This document shows, one piece after another, positions 42,089 to 51,000 of a stretch of DNA of 64,000 bases. Source of the stretch: JACKII01 sp041687435 (GTDB lineage: Bacteria; Pseudomonadota; Alphaproteobacteria; Bin95); assembly GCA_041687435.1 (NCBI GenBank), contig JAWLBX010000019.1, positions 1 to 64,000 on the forward strand, written 5' to 3'. Position 1 is the stretch's first letter. Each line of letters opens with the position of its first letter. A program made the position numbers and the translations under genes. Under the pieces are notes generated by a model. That model worked only from the letters and a program-made list of their open reading frames with translations. It was not told the origin of the DNA and searched no databases.

Positions 42089-44455
42089 CTAATCCGCTAC
42101 GGCATAGCCGCTGCCGCGGCTCGTGCCTTGCAGGCCGTGGCCATGGGCGCCGGAACCGGCATAGGCCCAGCCGCGCCCGCCGCGCCGCGCCATCCGCACC
42201 TGGGTCAGGACAGCGCCCAGCAGCGTGCCGCCCGCCTCTCGCAGGGTCAGAGCGGCCTCCGCGGCCACGTCGGGCAAGGTTTGTTGCGAGCGCACGGCCA
42301 GCAACACCCCATCGGCGAGTGCAGCATGGTCCCGCACATCGGCGGCGAGCATGACCGGCGCCGCATCGAGGATCACATGATCGAACCCTTCGCGCCAACG
42401 CGGCAGCAACGCCGCCACCGCGGCTCCACCCCGTCCTGCCATCTTGAGCCGCGCATCCGGCGAGCCTGCGGCCAGGATCTGCATGCCGCAAATTCGGTCC
42501 CCAGCCAGCGGCAAGGGCCAGCGCTGTGGTTGCAGCAGCGTATCAGCCAGCCCGACCATCCGCCCCATGCCAAGGCGAATGCCGAGACCAGCGCCGCGCA
42601 AATCGGCATCGACCAGCAGCACCCGCTCCCCCTGCATCGCCAATGTTCTTGCAAGACCAAGGGCCAGCGTGCTCTTGCCTTCATTTGGCTCCGCGGCCGT
42701 GACCAGCACAACCTGCGATTCGCCCAGAGTCCCGGCAACTATCCGCATGGCCTCCGCAAAGCCACCCAGCGGCGCATCGGCGACCGCATCGGCCGGCTCA
42801 CCACCGCGCCGCATCTTGACGGCCGGAACGATCCCGACCACCGGCAGGCCAAGCCGCGCGCGCAGGACATCCGCAGTGCCGAAGGCACGCTCACGCAGGC
42901 CCAGCAGCAAGGCAACGGCAAGTCCCAGCAGCAGGGATGCAAACCCGGCAGCTCCCAGAACCAAAGCCGGCCGTGGCTCGGACGGTTTCTCCGGCGGCGC
43001 GGCGCGCGCTATGATGCGGGCATCGGGCCGCTGAATGGCCTGCTGGTCGCCGGTTTGCCGAATGCGTTGCAGGAAGGTTTGCAGCAGCGAGCGGCTGGCC
43101 TCCGCCTCCCGCTCCAACGCGTTGAGGCGCACATGCGCCTTGCTTTGATCCGCCGCCGCCGCTTCCGTCCGGCGCAACGCCGCGGCGAGGGCAGCCTCCT
43201 GCGCCGAGGCAACGGCAACGGCATTGCTGAGGCCGGCGACAATCTGGCGGACCTCGGCGGCAATCTTACCCTGAATGTCCGCCAGTTCCGCCTCGACGCC
43301 AAGCATTCGCGGATGCTTTGGCCCGTACTCCTGACCCAGATCGGCGCGACTGCGCAGCACTTCGACCTCCTGCTCCTTCAGCCGGTGGATCAGGGGCGAT
43401 GACAGCACTTCCGCCGCTGACAGCGCATCGCCGCGCTCGCGCAGTTCGGCCTGGACCTGAGCCAGCCGTGCGCGCGCTGCCGCGGTTTCGCCCCGCGCCG
43501 TGATGAGTTGGGTGTTGAGTTCCGCCTGCTGCTGCGCGGTGACGGTCAGGCCGTCGGCGTCGATCAGGCCGGAATCGGCCCGATAAGTCTCCACCGCCCG
43601 TTCCGCCATCTCCACCTTGGCGCGGAGATCGTCAACGCGCTTATCCAGCCAGGCGGTGGCGAACGCGGTGGCGGCGTGCTTTGCCTCCAGCTGATCGGCC
43701 AGGTACCGGTCGGCCAGAGCGTTGGCGACATCCGCGGCGAGACCGGGATCGTGGCTGGTAACGGCAATCCGGACCGCGTGGCTGCGGCCGATCCGTTCCA
43801 CCTCCAACCGCTTGGCAAACGCAGCCAGCACGCGGTTGGCCTGGCGCTCCATCTCCGCTTCCGGCGGCTGCGGCACTTCGGACGGGCCGAAACCGAGCCA
43901 TTGGCGCAACGTATCGAGCCAATCGCCCGGCAAAGCCTGCCAGACCGCATACGGCGGCAAACTCTGGGGCAGGTCCGGATTGAAATCCGGATGCGCGGCC
44001 AGCCCCAACCGGTTGACGACATGTGCTGCGAGCGCCGGCGCCCGCAGCACCAACACCTCGCTGCCGAGGCGCTGATCGTCTGGCGTTGCGCCGGTCAGCA
44101 GTTCCTCGAACTCGACCTTTGGCTGGCTTTCAGGGTCCATCAGCACCACGGCTTCCGCGGTATAGGCCCGTGGCCACTGGGCCAGAAGGAGCGCAGCCAG
44201 CAAAACGCCCAGGGCCATGACGCCGCCGATCAGCCACCGCCGGTGCCAGAGGAAAGCCAGCAGATGCGGGAGATCCCACTCCCGATGCAGCCAACTGCCA
44301 CCGGGCCCGGCAAATTGCCCGCCCCCACCGCCCGAATCTCGTGCCGGCCTGGATCGTTCGGGAGTCGGCGGCCGGGGCGGTGAGCGGCCCGGATAGAGTG
44401 GAGTCACCCGGCCGGAGCCTTCGTCCTGGGCCTCAGAAATAGCGTTCTGGAACAT
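42089..44455 (-). CDS. polysaccharide co-polymerase / BY-kinase (Wzc-like)
   Basis: 788 residues combining a Wzz/GumC chain-length domain and a cytoplasmic BY-kinase. The first transmembrane helix (GGVMALGVLLAALLLAQWPR) and the second (ALVLGAAGFASLLLGLAVALLLG) flank a long periplasmic coiled coil. The kinase part has Walker A TAAEPNEGKSTLALGLA, Walker A' VLLVDADLRGAGLG, and Walker B HVILDAAPVML. The C-terminal tail holds only two tyrosines, fewer than the usual tyrosine cluster. It should control polymer length and export together with the OPX protein, whose gene it overlaps by 23 bases. Confidence 0.92.
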   Translation of the reverse strand: MFQNAISEAQDEGSGRVTPLYPGRSPPRPPTPERSRPARDSGGGGGQFAGPGGSWLHREWDLPHLLAFLWHRRWLIGGVMALGVLLAALLLAQWPRAYTAEAVVLMDPESQPKVEFEELLTGATPDDQRLGSEVLVLRAPALAAHVVNRLGLAAHPDFNPDLPQSLPPYAVWQALPGDWLDTLRQWLGFGPSEVPQPPEAEMERQANRVLAAFAKRLEVERIGRSHAVRIAVTSHDPGLAADVANALADRYLADQLEAKHAATAFATAWLDKRVDDLRAKVEMAERAVETYRADSGLIDADGLTVTAQQQAELNTQLITARGETAAARARLAQVQAELRERGDALSAAEVLSSPLIHRLKEQEVEVLRSRADLGQEYGPKHPRMLGVEAELADIQGKIAAEVRQIVAGLSNAVAVASAQEAALAAALRRTEAAAADQSKAHVRLNALEREAEASRSLLQTFLQRIRQTGDQQAIQRPDARIIARAAPPEKPSEPRPALVLGAAGFASLLLGLAVALLLGLRERAFGTADVLRARLGLPVVGIVPAVKMRRGGEPADAVADAPLGGFAEAMRIVAGTLGESQVVLVTAAEPNEGKSTLALGLARTLAMQGERVLLVDADLRGAGLGIRLGMGRMVGLADTLLQPQRWPLPLAGDRICGMQILAAGSPDARLKMAGRGGAAVAALLPRWREGFDHVILDAAPVMLAADVRDHAALADGVLLAVRSQQTLPDVAAEAALTLREAGGTLLGAVLTQVRMARRGGRGWAYAGSGAHGHGLQGTSRGSGYAVAD

Positions 44456-44966
44456 TCACGATATCCCCTGGCAAGATGACGGTATCCGGCCCGGCCGGCT
44501 GCTGCTGCCGCCCGGGATCCTGTGCGCGTTGAATGCTCACGCGGCTTTGCCGTGCGCGGTAGGTGTAGCCGCCGGCGATGGCGACCGCCTGCACCACGGA
44601 AAGGCCATTTACATACGGATAGCTGCCCGGCTGTTTCACCTCGCCCAAAATGTAGAATGGCCGGTAATTGGCGACCTGAATGCTGACCCGCGGGTTCACT
44701 AGGTAGTCAGGCTTGAGTTGGCCGGCGATCAGCACTTCCGCCTCGCGCAACCGCTTCTGGCCAAGCTGAACCTCGCCGACAAGCGGCAGCGCGATACGGC
44801 CCTCCCCATCCAGTTCGAATTCCCCCGACAGATCCTCGTGCCCGAACACCGTCACCACAATGCGGTCGCCGCTGCCCAGGCGGTAGAGCGGTTGGTCCGC
44901 AAAAGCGCCGGCGCCGCATAGCACCAGCACAATCGCCAAGGCCCCGGAGGGAACCCATCGGAACAT
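44433..44966 (-). CDS. polysaccharide export outer-membrane (OPX/Wza-like) protein
   Basis: 177 residues. A signal segment ends near AFA|DQPLYRLGSGD, then comes the Poly_export domain (YRLGSGDRIVVTVFGHEDL, GRIALPLVGEVQLGQKRLREAE) and one SLBB-like domain (YRPFYILGEVKQPGSYPY, VNGLSVVQAVAIAGGYT). It is short, like GumB-type OPX proteins without the C-terminal membrane helix of E. coli Wza. The ATG at 44966 follows AGGAGAGGCGTG. It exports polysaccharide together with the neighbouring Wzc-like kinase. Confidence 0.92.
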   Translation of the reverse strand: MFRWVPSGALAIVLVLCGAGAFADQPLYRLGSGDRIVVTVFGHEDLSGEFELDGEGRIALPLVGEVQLGQKRLREAEVLIAGQLKPDYLVNPRVSIQVANYRPFYILGEVKQPGSYPYVNGLSVVQAVAIAGGYTYRARQSRVSIQRAQDPGRQQQPAGPDTVILPGDIVNVPERYF

Positions 44967-44976
44967 CACGCCTCTC

Positions 44977-46278
44977 CTATCGCTGCAACAACAGGCGCAC
45001 GGCGGCGGTGTGCCGGCGCCAGCCGTTCACCCCCGCCTGACCGTGCGAATTCCGCATGTCAAAATCGTAGCGCAGTGCCAGCCGCGCATAGCGGTTCAGC
45101 AGCCAGTCGGCACCGAAGCCCGCCGCCAGCAGATCGTCGGTACGGTCAATCCCGTCGAATGCCAGCCGGCTGCCTTGCACGGTGGCGTTGAGCAGCAGGT
45201 TGCGCAGCAACTCATGATCAATGGTGACCTGCGCCTGGGTTTGAACCAGCGAGGATGCGCCAGGCGTCACCGTGGCCCGCAAATCCCGCCCCGCCCGCAA
45301 GGTGACGGTGCTGAGCGGCGTTATGTTGGCCGTCACTTCGGCCCCCGCAGTCAGCCCCGATGCGCCGTCGAGTGCGGCATCCTCGAACTGTTCGGAGAAC
45401 CAGCCGGCATAGACTTGGCCGAAACTGATACCGCCCCAGTCCATCTCCACACCGGCGACCAAGCTCTGGCTGTCGCTGTCGCGGTTGACGCCGCTGTCGT
45501 CACGGGCGGCGGCAAAATCGGTGATGGCATACCGGCCGGCAAGAAAAATGCCCGTATCTGCCGATGCGGCGAAGGACAGGCGGGCAAAGCCGCCCAGCAT
45601 CTCATGATCGCGGTCGTCCTGATTGAGCGTACCGCCGCCAGCCGCCGCTACGTCCTTAAAGTCGAGCCTTGCATAGTCCGCCCCGGCGCGGTAGCCGAAC
45701 CGTCCGGCGTCACCTGCCAGCGCGGCCTGCCCGCCCCAGCGGACAAAGGTGACCGGCTCGGTGCCGCCATCGCCATCGATACTGCCCCTTTCTTCGTGCA
45801 GGTGGGCCAGACCGGCCGTGGCCCCCAACCGCAAGCCACTGCGGATGTCTATGATGGCCGCGGCCTCAACCCGGCCGTCCATGAAGTTCTCACTGTCGTG
45901 CTGGGCGTAAAAGCCAAGATCGGCGGCGCTTAACAGGGTCAGGCGGTGCCGGCTCCAATCGGATTCGACCCGCACCGACGGCTGAACCCGTGCTACCACG
46001 TCGCTGCGTGCGCCGCCGGCGGTCCGGAATACATTGCTGTCATAAAGGGTGGCGGCATCAACCTTGGGATACAAGCGGAACGCGCCGAGCGGCAGGCCAT
46101 CGGCATCATAATCTGGCCGCGGCCGGCCGCGCACAGTGCCAGCCGCTCCACGTTCCGGCGGCTGATAGACAAGTTCGGCCTTGACCAGGTCGGCCGGTGC
46201 CTCGGCCGGGTGCGCAGCACCGGCATTCAGGCAAACCGCAGCGGCCAGAAGCATCCCGTTGAGCTGGAAACGGCGCAT
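44977..46278 (-). CDS. outer-membrane beta-barrel protein of the exopolysaccharide operon (BBP2-like)
   Basis: 433 residues with a signal peptide (LLAAAVCLNAGAAHPA). The N-terminal part contains RLYPKVDAATLYDSNVFRT, the mark of the BBP2-type outer-membrane family found in exopolysaccharide loci. The rest alternates amphipathic strands ending in aromatic residues, as in a barrel of roughly 16-18 strands, and the protein ends TAAVRLLLQR. A role as outer-membrane partner for polymer secretion is inferred from position. The ATG at 46278 lies one base beyond the upstream gene's stop. Confidence 0.82.
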   Translation of the reverse strand: MRRFQLNGMLLAAAVCLNAGAAHPAEAPADLVKAELVYQPPERGAAGTVRGRPRPDYDADGLPLGAFRLYPKVDAATLYDSNVFRTAGGARSDVVARVQPSVRVESDWSRHRLTLLSAADLGFYAQHDSENFMDGRVEAAAIIDIRSGLRLGATAGLAHLHEERGSIDGDGGTEPVTFVRWGGQAALAGDAGRFGYRAGADYARLDFKDVAAAGGGTLNQDDRDHEMLGGFARLSFAASADTGIFLAGRYAITDFAAARDDSGVNRDSDSQSLVAGVEMDWGGISFGQVYAGWFSEQFEDAALDGASGLTAGAEVTANITPLSTVTLRAGRDLRATVTPGASSLVQTQAQVTIDHELLRNLLLNATVQGSRLAFDGIDRTDDLLAAGFGADWLLNRYARLALRYDFDMRNSHGQAGVNGWRRHTAAVRLLLQR

Positions 46279-46279
46279 G

Positions 46280-47044
46280 TCAGCTGACACCGGCATCGGG
46301 CGGCGGGTCTTTGATATCCGGTGGACCGTCGCCTTTCCCCTTGCCGCCGCGCCCACCGCCGCCCCCGATCACGTGGCCAGGGGGCAACCCGCCGCCTAAG
46401 CCTGGACGCTCCCCCCCATGCGCGCCATAGGAGCGGGCGCCGGAGGGCAAATCCACCGGACCGGACGGTTCGCCGGGATCGGGGGGGGCATCACCGCCCG
46501 GCAAGTACTGGGAGGCCGGTTCGAGCGAGGCCACCTCCGCGCCCTCGGCCGCAACCCGTTTTGCCATTTCCGCTTCGGAAAGTTTGCCGGCTGTTGCCCG
46601 CCGCACCGCGGCATCGATAACCTCGGCAGGCAGCCCCGCGGCACGCACAGCCGCGCGGACCGCAATCGCATCGGCTCCGCTTTCCTGAAGAATTGCGGAG
46701 ACTATCCGGTCGGCGCCGGCGGTATCCTGCAAATCGGTAACGATTCGCAACCCCATTACGGCAAGCGCCCCGGCCGCTGCCGCGCGATGGCGGGCAACAT
46801 AAGCCAGCACGGCGACCGCATCATCGGGCCGCCCCTCATCCAGAAGTTGCCAGAGCACACCTTCCAGCCCACCGGCATCGTGCGCCTGCAGCAGCAGCCC
46901 GCCTTCCGCCCCAATTGCGATGCGGTCGCCATTGGGCAGAGCAACGATTTCCGCCTCGGATTGGGCCGTCGCGGTACCCCCACATGGCAAGCCAAGGGCG
47001 AAAACCGATGCCAGTAACCAGAAAAATCCACGCGTGGAGGGCAT
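46280..47044 (-). CDS. hypothetical secreted protein with a glycine-rich C-terminus
   Basis: 254 residues, first gene of the exopolysaccharide operon. A signal peptide (FFWLLASVFALGLPCGGTATA) is followed by a helical alanine-rich domain (DAVAVLAYVARHRAAAAGAL, AIAVRAAVRAAGLPAEVIDA). After about residue 180 the protein is disordered and rich in Gly and Pro, with GGGGGRGGKGKGDGPPD near the end. No known domain is recognised. Its leading place suggests a structural or matrix-associated role for the polymer, which is inference only. Confidence 0.7.
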   Translation of the reverse strand: MPSTRGFFWLLASVFALGLPCGGTATAQSEAEIVALPNGDRIAIGAEGGLLLQAHDAGGLEGVLWQLLDEGRPDDAVAVLAYVARHRAAAAGALAVMGLRIVTDLQDTAGADRIVSAILQESGADAIAVRAAVRAAGLPAEVIDAAVRRATAGKLSEAEMAKRVAAEGAEVASLEPASQYLPGGDAPPDPGEPSGPVDLPSGARSYGAHGGERPGLGGGLPPGHVIGGGGGRGGKGKGDGPPDIKDPPPDAGVS

Positions 47045-47120
47045 TGCCGGAACTCCTCACTGCAACCTTAACGGCTGCAACAGTCGTTCAGGCATTCCAA
47101 ACGAAATATCTGAATTATTA

Positions 47121-47136
47121 GTTAACGCCGGTTAAC
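47121..47136. promoter_or_regulatory. GTTAAC-N4-GTTAAC element upstream of the exopolysaccharide operon
   Basis: Two copies of GTTAAC at 47121-47126 and 47131-47136 are one helical turn apart, 77 bases before the first start codon of the operon. The element resembles the alphaproteobacterial CtrA site TTAA-N7-TTAA but has a 6-base spacer, so it is a CtrA-like candidate rather than a match. The rest of the gap from 47045 to 47171 shows no clear promoter hexamers. Confidence 0.4.
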
Positions 47137-47171
47137 CGCGCGCCGATCGCAGGGGAAGCCTTGCGCCCCAG

Positions 47172-49061
47172 TCAGGCCAGCTTGATTTGCTCTTCGACAT
47201 AGGCAACGAGCGCCGCCACGCCTTCGTCAACCGTGAGCTGTGCCGTATTAATTTCCAACTGCGGTGACTCAGGCGCCTCGTAAGGTGCGGAAATCCCAGT
47301 GAACTCGGCAATTTCCCCCGCGCGCGCGCGCTTGTACAGCCCCTTGGGGTCCCGCTCCTCGCAAACCTCCAGATTGGCCCGGACATAGACTTCGTGGAAG
47401 GCGTCGCCCGCAGCCGCGCGGGCCCGTTCCCGGTCGGATGAATAGGGGGAAATGAACGATGCCAGGCAGATCATCCCCGCATCGGCAAACAAGGCGGCCA
47501 CCTCGCCGACACGGCGGATATTCTCCGCCCGGTCCTCCGGCGAGAAGCCCAGATTCGAGTTCAGGCCACCGCGGACGTTATCGCCATCCAGCACATAGAC
47601 ATTGTAGCCTTTCAGAAACAGAATCTTCTCGGCCTCGCGGGCAATGGTGGACTTGCCTGCGCCGGAAAGACCGGTCATCCACAGGACGGCACCCCTATGG
47701 CCGTTGCGGCTCCAGCGGGCCGAGCGGTCGACCTGGGTTTCGGTGGCTGTGATGTTCGTGGCCCGGATGGTTACCAGATCGCGCTGGTTCGGATAGCCTT
47801 CCATCGAAACCGTGCCGCCGCCGACGATACGGAAATCATCGACCAGCACGAACCGGCCAGTAAGTGGGCTCCGCTCCGCTTCGTCCAGGGCCATCATGCC
47901 CCTCGCGCGCAGGGTCACACGCGCGACCTCGCTGCGCAGCACCTCGTTCCGTCCGGTTCCGCCCAAATCCTCGGTATCGATCACCTCATCGACCGACTGC
48001 ACCGTCACCATGTGATCGGCCGTCGCCAATTTCATTTTCAGGGTGTGGCCGACTTTCAGCGGTTGGTGGCCGAACCAGAAAATGTTGCCGCGAAACACGT
48101 TGGTCAGGATCGGTGCATCTTCTAAGTGACTGGCAACCTCTCCCCGCTCCACGAAAATCTGCTGATCCAGCGTGAAGCCGATGCATTGGCCGGCGGTGCC
48201 TTCATTGGGCAGGTGATCGGTATTCCAGGTCTCGATCGACTTCACCTTTGCGGTCTTGCCGGACGGCGAGAAAATCACCGTATCACCCACGGCCACCCGG
48301 CCGGTCTCGATCCGGCCGGCGATGATGCGGCGCTCGTCGAAACGGTAGATATCCTGCACCGGCATGCGAAGCGGCAACTGTTCGTTTTGCGGCCGCGGCT
48401 CCAACTGGTCCAACAACTCGATTACGGTCGGGCCGGTGTACCAGAGCATATTGGGAGCACGGCGCACGATATTGGCGGCATCGTCGCCCTGGGCGGCGAT
48501 CGGCACGACCGCACGCGGGCTGAAGCCCAAGTCGCGCAGATAGGCACGAATGTCGCGCTCAATCTTGGCGAATTTTTGCTGATCGAAGCCGATCAGGTCC
48601 ATCTTGGTCACCAGGACCGCAACCTGTTGCGTACCCATCAGAGACAGCAGATAGGCATGCCGGCGCGACTGTTCCTGCAGGCCCTCCTTGGCGTCGATCA
48701 TCAGGAACGCGGCTTCGGCATCGGCCGCACCGGTGACCATGTTCTTGAGGAATTCTTTATGGCCGGGCGCGTCAATGATGACGTATTGGCGCTTGGCCGT
48801 CTTGAACGGGATACGGCTCACGTCGATTGTGATGCCCTGGTCGCGTTCTGCCTGGAATGCATCGAGCAGGAAGGCCCATTCCATCCGCTGCCCGCGGCGC
48901 TCGGAAACCTCACGGATTTGCTGAACCTTGCTCTCCGGCAGTGCGCCGGTCTCATGCAGCAGACGGCCAACGAAGGTGGATTTGCCGTGATCGACATGGC
49001 CGACGATCACGAGCTTCAGGGGATTGACGCCGGAGAGCGTGATGTGCGGGGCAGCGGACAT
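47172..49061 (-). CDS. cysNC: bifunctional sulfate adenylyltransferase subunit 1 / adenylylsulfate kinase
   Basis: 629 residues. The N-terminal CysN GTPase has VGHVDHGKSTFVGRLLHETG (P-loop), DAPGHKEFLKNM and VTKMDLIGF. From about residue 440 it is CysC, with the kinase P-loop MTGLSGAGKSTIAREAE and DGDNVRGGLNSNLGFS. CysN with CysD makes APS from sulfate and ATP using GTP; CysC phosphorylates APS to PAPS, which serves sulfate reduction or sulfotransferases. It lies 60 bases after cysD and directly before the exopolysaccharide operon on the same strand. Confidence 0.96.
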   Translation of the reverse strand: MSAAPHITLSGVNPLKLVIVGHVDHGKSTFVGRLLHETGALPESKVQQIREVSERRGQRMEWAFLLDAFQAERDQGITIDVSRIPFKTAKRQYVIIDAPGHKEFLKNMVTGAADAEAAFLMIDAKEGLQEQSRRHAYLLSLMGTQQVAVLVTKMDLIGFDQQKFAKIERDIRAYLRDLGFSPRAVVPIAAQGDDAANIVRRAPNMLWYTGPTVIELLDQLEPRPQNEQLPLRMPVQDIYRFDERRIIAGRIETGRVAVGDTVIFSPSGKTAKVKSIETWNTDHLPNEGTAGQCIGFTLDQQIFVERGEVASHLEDAPILTNVFRGNIFWFGHQPLKVGHTLKMKLATADHMVTVQSVDEVIDTEDLGGTGRNEVLRSEVARVTLRARGMMALDEAERSPLTGRFVLVDDFRIVGGGTVSMEGYPNQRDLVTIRATNITATETQVDRSARWSRNGHRGAVLWMTGLSGAGKSTIAREAEKILFLKGYNVYVLDGDNVRGGLNSNLGFSPEDRAENIRRVGEVAALFADAGMICLASFISPYSSDRERARAAAGDAFHEVYVRANLEVCEERDPKGLYKRARAGEIAEFTGISAPYEAPESPQLEINTAQLTVDEGVAALVAYVEEQIKLA

Positions 49062-49121
49062 GGTTTTGATCTCGCCTAATGCATTCAGACTGGGAGGAGC
49101 GGTCGCGGTTTTGGCCGAGGC

Positions 49122-49916
49122 TTACATGTAGCCGGCACGGCGCAGCCGCTCGAACGCATCTTCCTGCTCGTGGTCCATGGCGCGGCCGGCGCGCTCCGAC
49201 ACTGTGGTGATGGTCAGTTCCTCGATGATTTCTTCGATCGTCGAGGCCTCGCTATCGACCGGGAAGGTGATGTCCTGGTCACCCAGCGAGCGGTAGCGCT
49301 TGCCGTTCTTGGCGAAATACAGCGAGATCATCGGAATGTTCTCGCGCTGGACATAGCGCCAGATGTCGATTTCCGTCCAGGATAGCAGCGGATGAATGCG
49401 CAGGTGCGTGCCGGGTGGGAAGTCGGTATTGAATTGGCCCCAGAATTCCGGCGGTTGGTCGCGGAAATCCCATTCACTTGTTTCGCCGCGCGGAGAAAAG
49501 AACCGCTCCTTGGCGCGTACCGCCTGCTCGTCGCGCCGGATGCCGGCGAAAATACCGGTCCATTGGTACTTGTCCTGCAACGCCTTCAGGCCGGCGGTTT
49601 TGCGCGCGGCAGAGCGGGCAGCGGGCGGCAGGGTCGGGTCCATCTCCTCCGTCGGCGGGCAAAACCCGGTGATCAGGTTCAGGCCCCATTCCTTCGCCTT
49701 GATATCCCGGAACTCGATCATCTCCGGAAATTTCTTTTCGGTATCGACATGAACCACCGGAAACGGCACGTGACCGAAAAAGGCCTTCCGCGCCAGCCAT
49801 AGCATTACGTTCGAATCCTTGCCCAACGACCAAAGCATCGCGATATTATCCAAGCGGTTGAACGCCTCACGAAAGATGTAGATGCCTTCCGCCTCGAGAT
49901 AATCCAGGTCATTCAT
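49122..49916 (-). CDS. cysD: sulfate adenylyltransferase subunit 2
   Basis: 264 residues. The PP-loop ATP pyrophosphatase motif is ALLWSLGKDSN-like (MLWSLGKDSNVMLWLARKAF), and HVDTEKKFPEMIEFRD and GIRRDEQAVRAKERFFSPRG are conserved. It catalyses adenylyl transfer to sulfate with CysN. The ATG at 49916 precedes NDLDYLEAE, the normal start; a TTG six codons earlier is less likely. First gene of the cysD-cysNC operon. Confidence 0.96.
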   Translation of the reverse strand: MNDLDYLEAEGIYIFREAFNRLDNIAMLWSLGKDSNVMLWLARKAFFGHVPFPVVHVDTEKKFPEMIEFRDIKAKEWGLNLITGFCPPTEEMDPTLPPAARSAARKTAGLKALQDKYQWTGIFAGIRRDEQAVRAKERFFSPRGETSEWDFRDQPPEFWGQFNTDFPPGTHLRIHPLLSWTEIDIWRYVQRENIPMISLYFAKNGKRYRSLGDQDITFPVDSEASTIEEIIEELTITTVSERAGRAMDHEQEDAFERLRRAGYM

Positions 49917-50289
49917 GGTGCGATGCAGTCCCAAAGAGTGATTGGCGCAAAAAGGTAAATGGCTCGGCAGATCGTCCCTAAGGCCGTTCCGGCAACCGGC
50001 TTCGGTTTATAGCGGCAACCGCGCGAAATCGCAGCAACTTCGGCAATATAGACCCAAAGCACCACGTTGAAAGGGTTCGCGGGGCAGGCGACTCCAAACC
50101 CGCACGTTCGCGGTTTGATTGCAAGGATCACCCCGTCCGGCAATGTTGCGCGTGGTCGCAGAGTGCCTGCCATTGCAGATGCCCCACACGAATAACTGGC
50201 CTCTAAGGTTGGAACAGGGTAAAAGGCCCTAACGAGACGACTGGGGCCACTCTGGCCTCAGGCTCGACTATACCATTGAGAGTGACTGG
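49917..50289. other. 373-base intergenic region between divergent cysD and infA
   Basis: No gene is supported here. A 9-bp hairpin with one G-U pair (CTGGGGCCA at 50241-50249, loop CTC, TGGCCTCAG at 50253-50261) lies 28 bases before infA and may structure its leader. TATAAA on the minus strand (50011-50006) is a weak candidate -10 for cysD. I found no tRNA, riboswitch or clear regulator box. Confidence 0.5.
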
Positions 50290-50508
50290 ATGTCTAAAGA
50301 AGACCTGCTGGAGTTTCAGGGCGAAGTTGTTGAAAAACTCCCGAACGCCATGTTCCGGGTAAAGCTTGAGAACGATCACGAGATCATTGCACGGCTGGCC
50401 GGCAAAATGCGGAAGTTCCGGATTCGTGTGATGCCCGGCGACAAAGTCGCGGTGGAGATGACGCCCTACGATCTGACCAAGGGCCGCATCACCTTTCGCC
50501 ACAAATAA
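50290..50508 (+). CDS. infA: translation initiation factor IF-1
   Basis: 72 residues, standard length. The single S1/OB domain is complete: EDLLEFQGEVVEKLPNAMFR, VKLENDHEIIARLAGKMRK, PGDKVAVEMTPYDLTKGRIT. IF-1 binds the A site of the 30S subunit and helps IF-2 and IF-3 during initiation. It is divergent from cysD, with 373 bases between. Confidence 0.98.
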   Translation: MSKEDLLEFQGEVVEKLPNAMFRVKLENDHEIIARLAGKMRKFRIRVMPGDKVAVEMTPYDLTKGRITFRHK

Positions 50509-50573
50509 ACCCAACCGGGTTTCGGCTTTCCCTGGCCCCGCCCGCCGCGGGAAGCGAGCTTGCCTTGACCAAT

Positions 50574-50966
50574 ATGTTCAACCTCTTCCGCCGTCCCAAG
50601 CCGGAAGGCCGCTTCAAGCTTGCGCACCCGTTGCGTGAGCCGGTGCGGGCGGTAGGCCAATCCTTTGTATTCTGGCCGGTGGCGGCGCTGGCGTCGATCA
50701 TGTACGCCGCGCCACAGGAGGGTGTGGAAAAGCCGGCCATCGTGCTGCTGTTCCTGCAGGTAACGGTCCTTTATCCGATCATCGCGGGCGCCTGTTTCAC
50801 GGCGTGGTTCCTGCTGGCCCGCGCCGGACGGGACCAAGTGGCACTGCTGCCGCTGATCGCGCCGCTATCGATCATGGGCGTCTGGGCCGTCTCCTTTGCG
50901 TTTTTTATCCTACGTTACCTTGGCTCGCTAATAGGCTATTTGGCTCAGCTCGCCGGCATTTCGTAA
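50574..50966 (+). CDS. hypothetical inner-membrane protein
   Basis: 130 residues from the ATG at 50574 (a TTG at 50565 would add three). A basic N-terminus of about 30 residues precedes three hydrophobic segments (SFVFWPVAALASIMYAAP, AIVLLFLQVTVLYPIIAGAC, LIAPLSIMGVWAVSFAFFIL) and a short C-terminal helix. No family is recognised. It follows infA by 65 bases in the same direction and may be co-transcribed. Confidence 0.6.
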   Translation: MFNLFRRPKPEGRFKLAHPLREPVRAVGQSFVFWPVAALASIMYAAPQEGVEKPAIVLLFLQVTVLYPIIAGACFTAWFLLARAGRDQVALLPLIAPLSIMGVWAVSFAFFILRYLGSLIGYLAQLAGIS

Positions 50967-51000
50967 CGGTTGACCACAATGAGACCCGCATAATGCGAGC

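Noticed and set aside
41744..43402. Long plus-strand open frame (552 codons) opposite the Wzc-like gene
   Set aside because: It lies antisense to a well-supported kinase gene, is dominated by Arg, Gln and His, and matches no family; a high-GC shadow frame.
50070..50140. tRNA-like stretch (CTCCAAA loop and GGTTTGATT) between cysD and infA
   Set aside because: The bases flanking the would-be anticodon loop do not pair and no acceptor stem or T-arm can be drawn.
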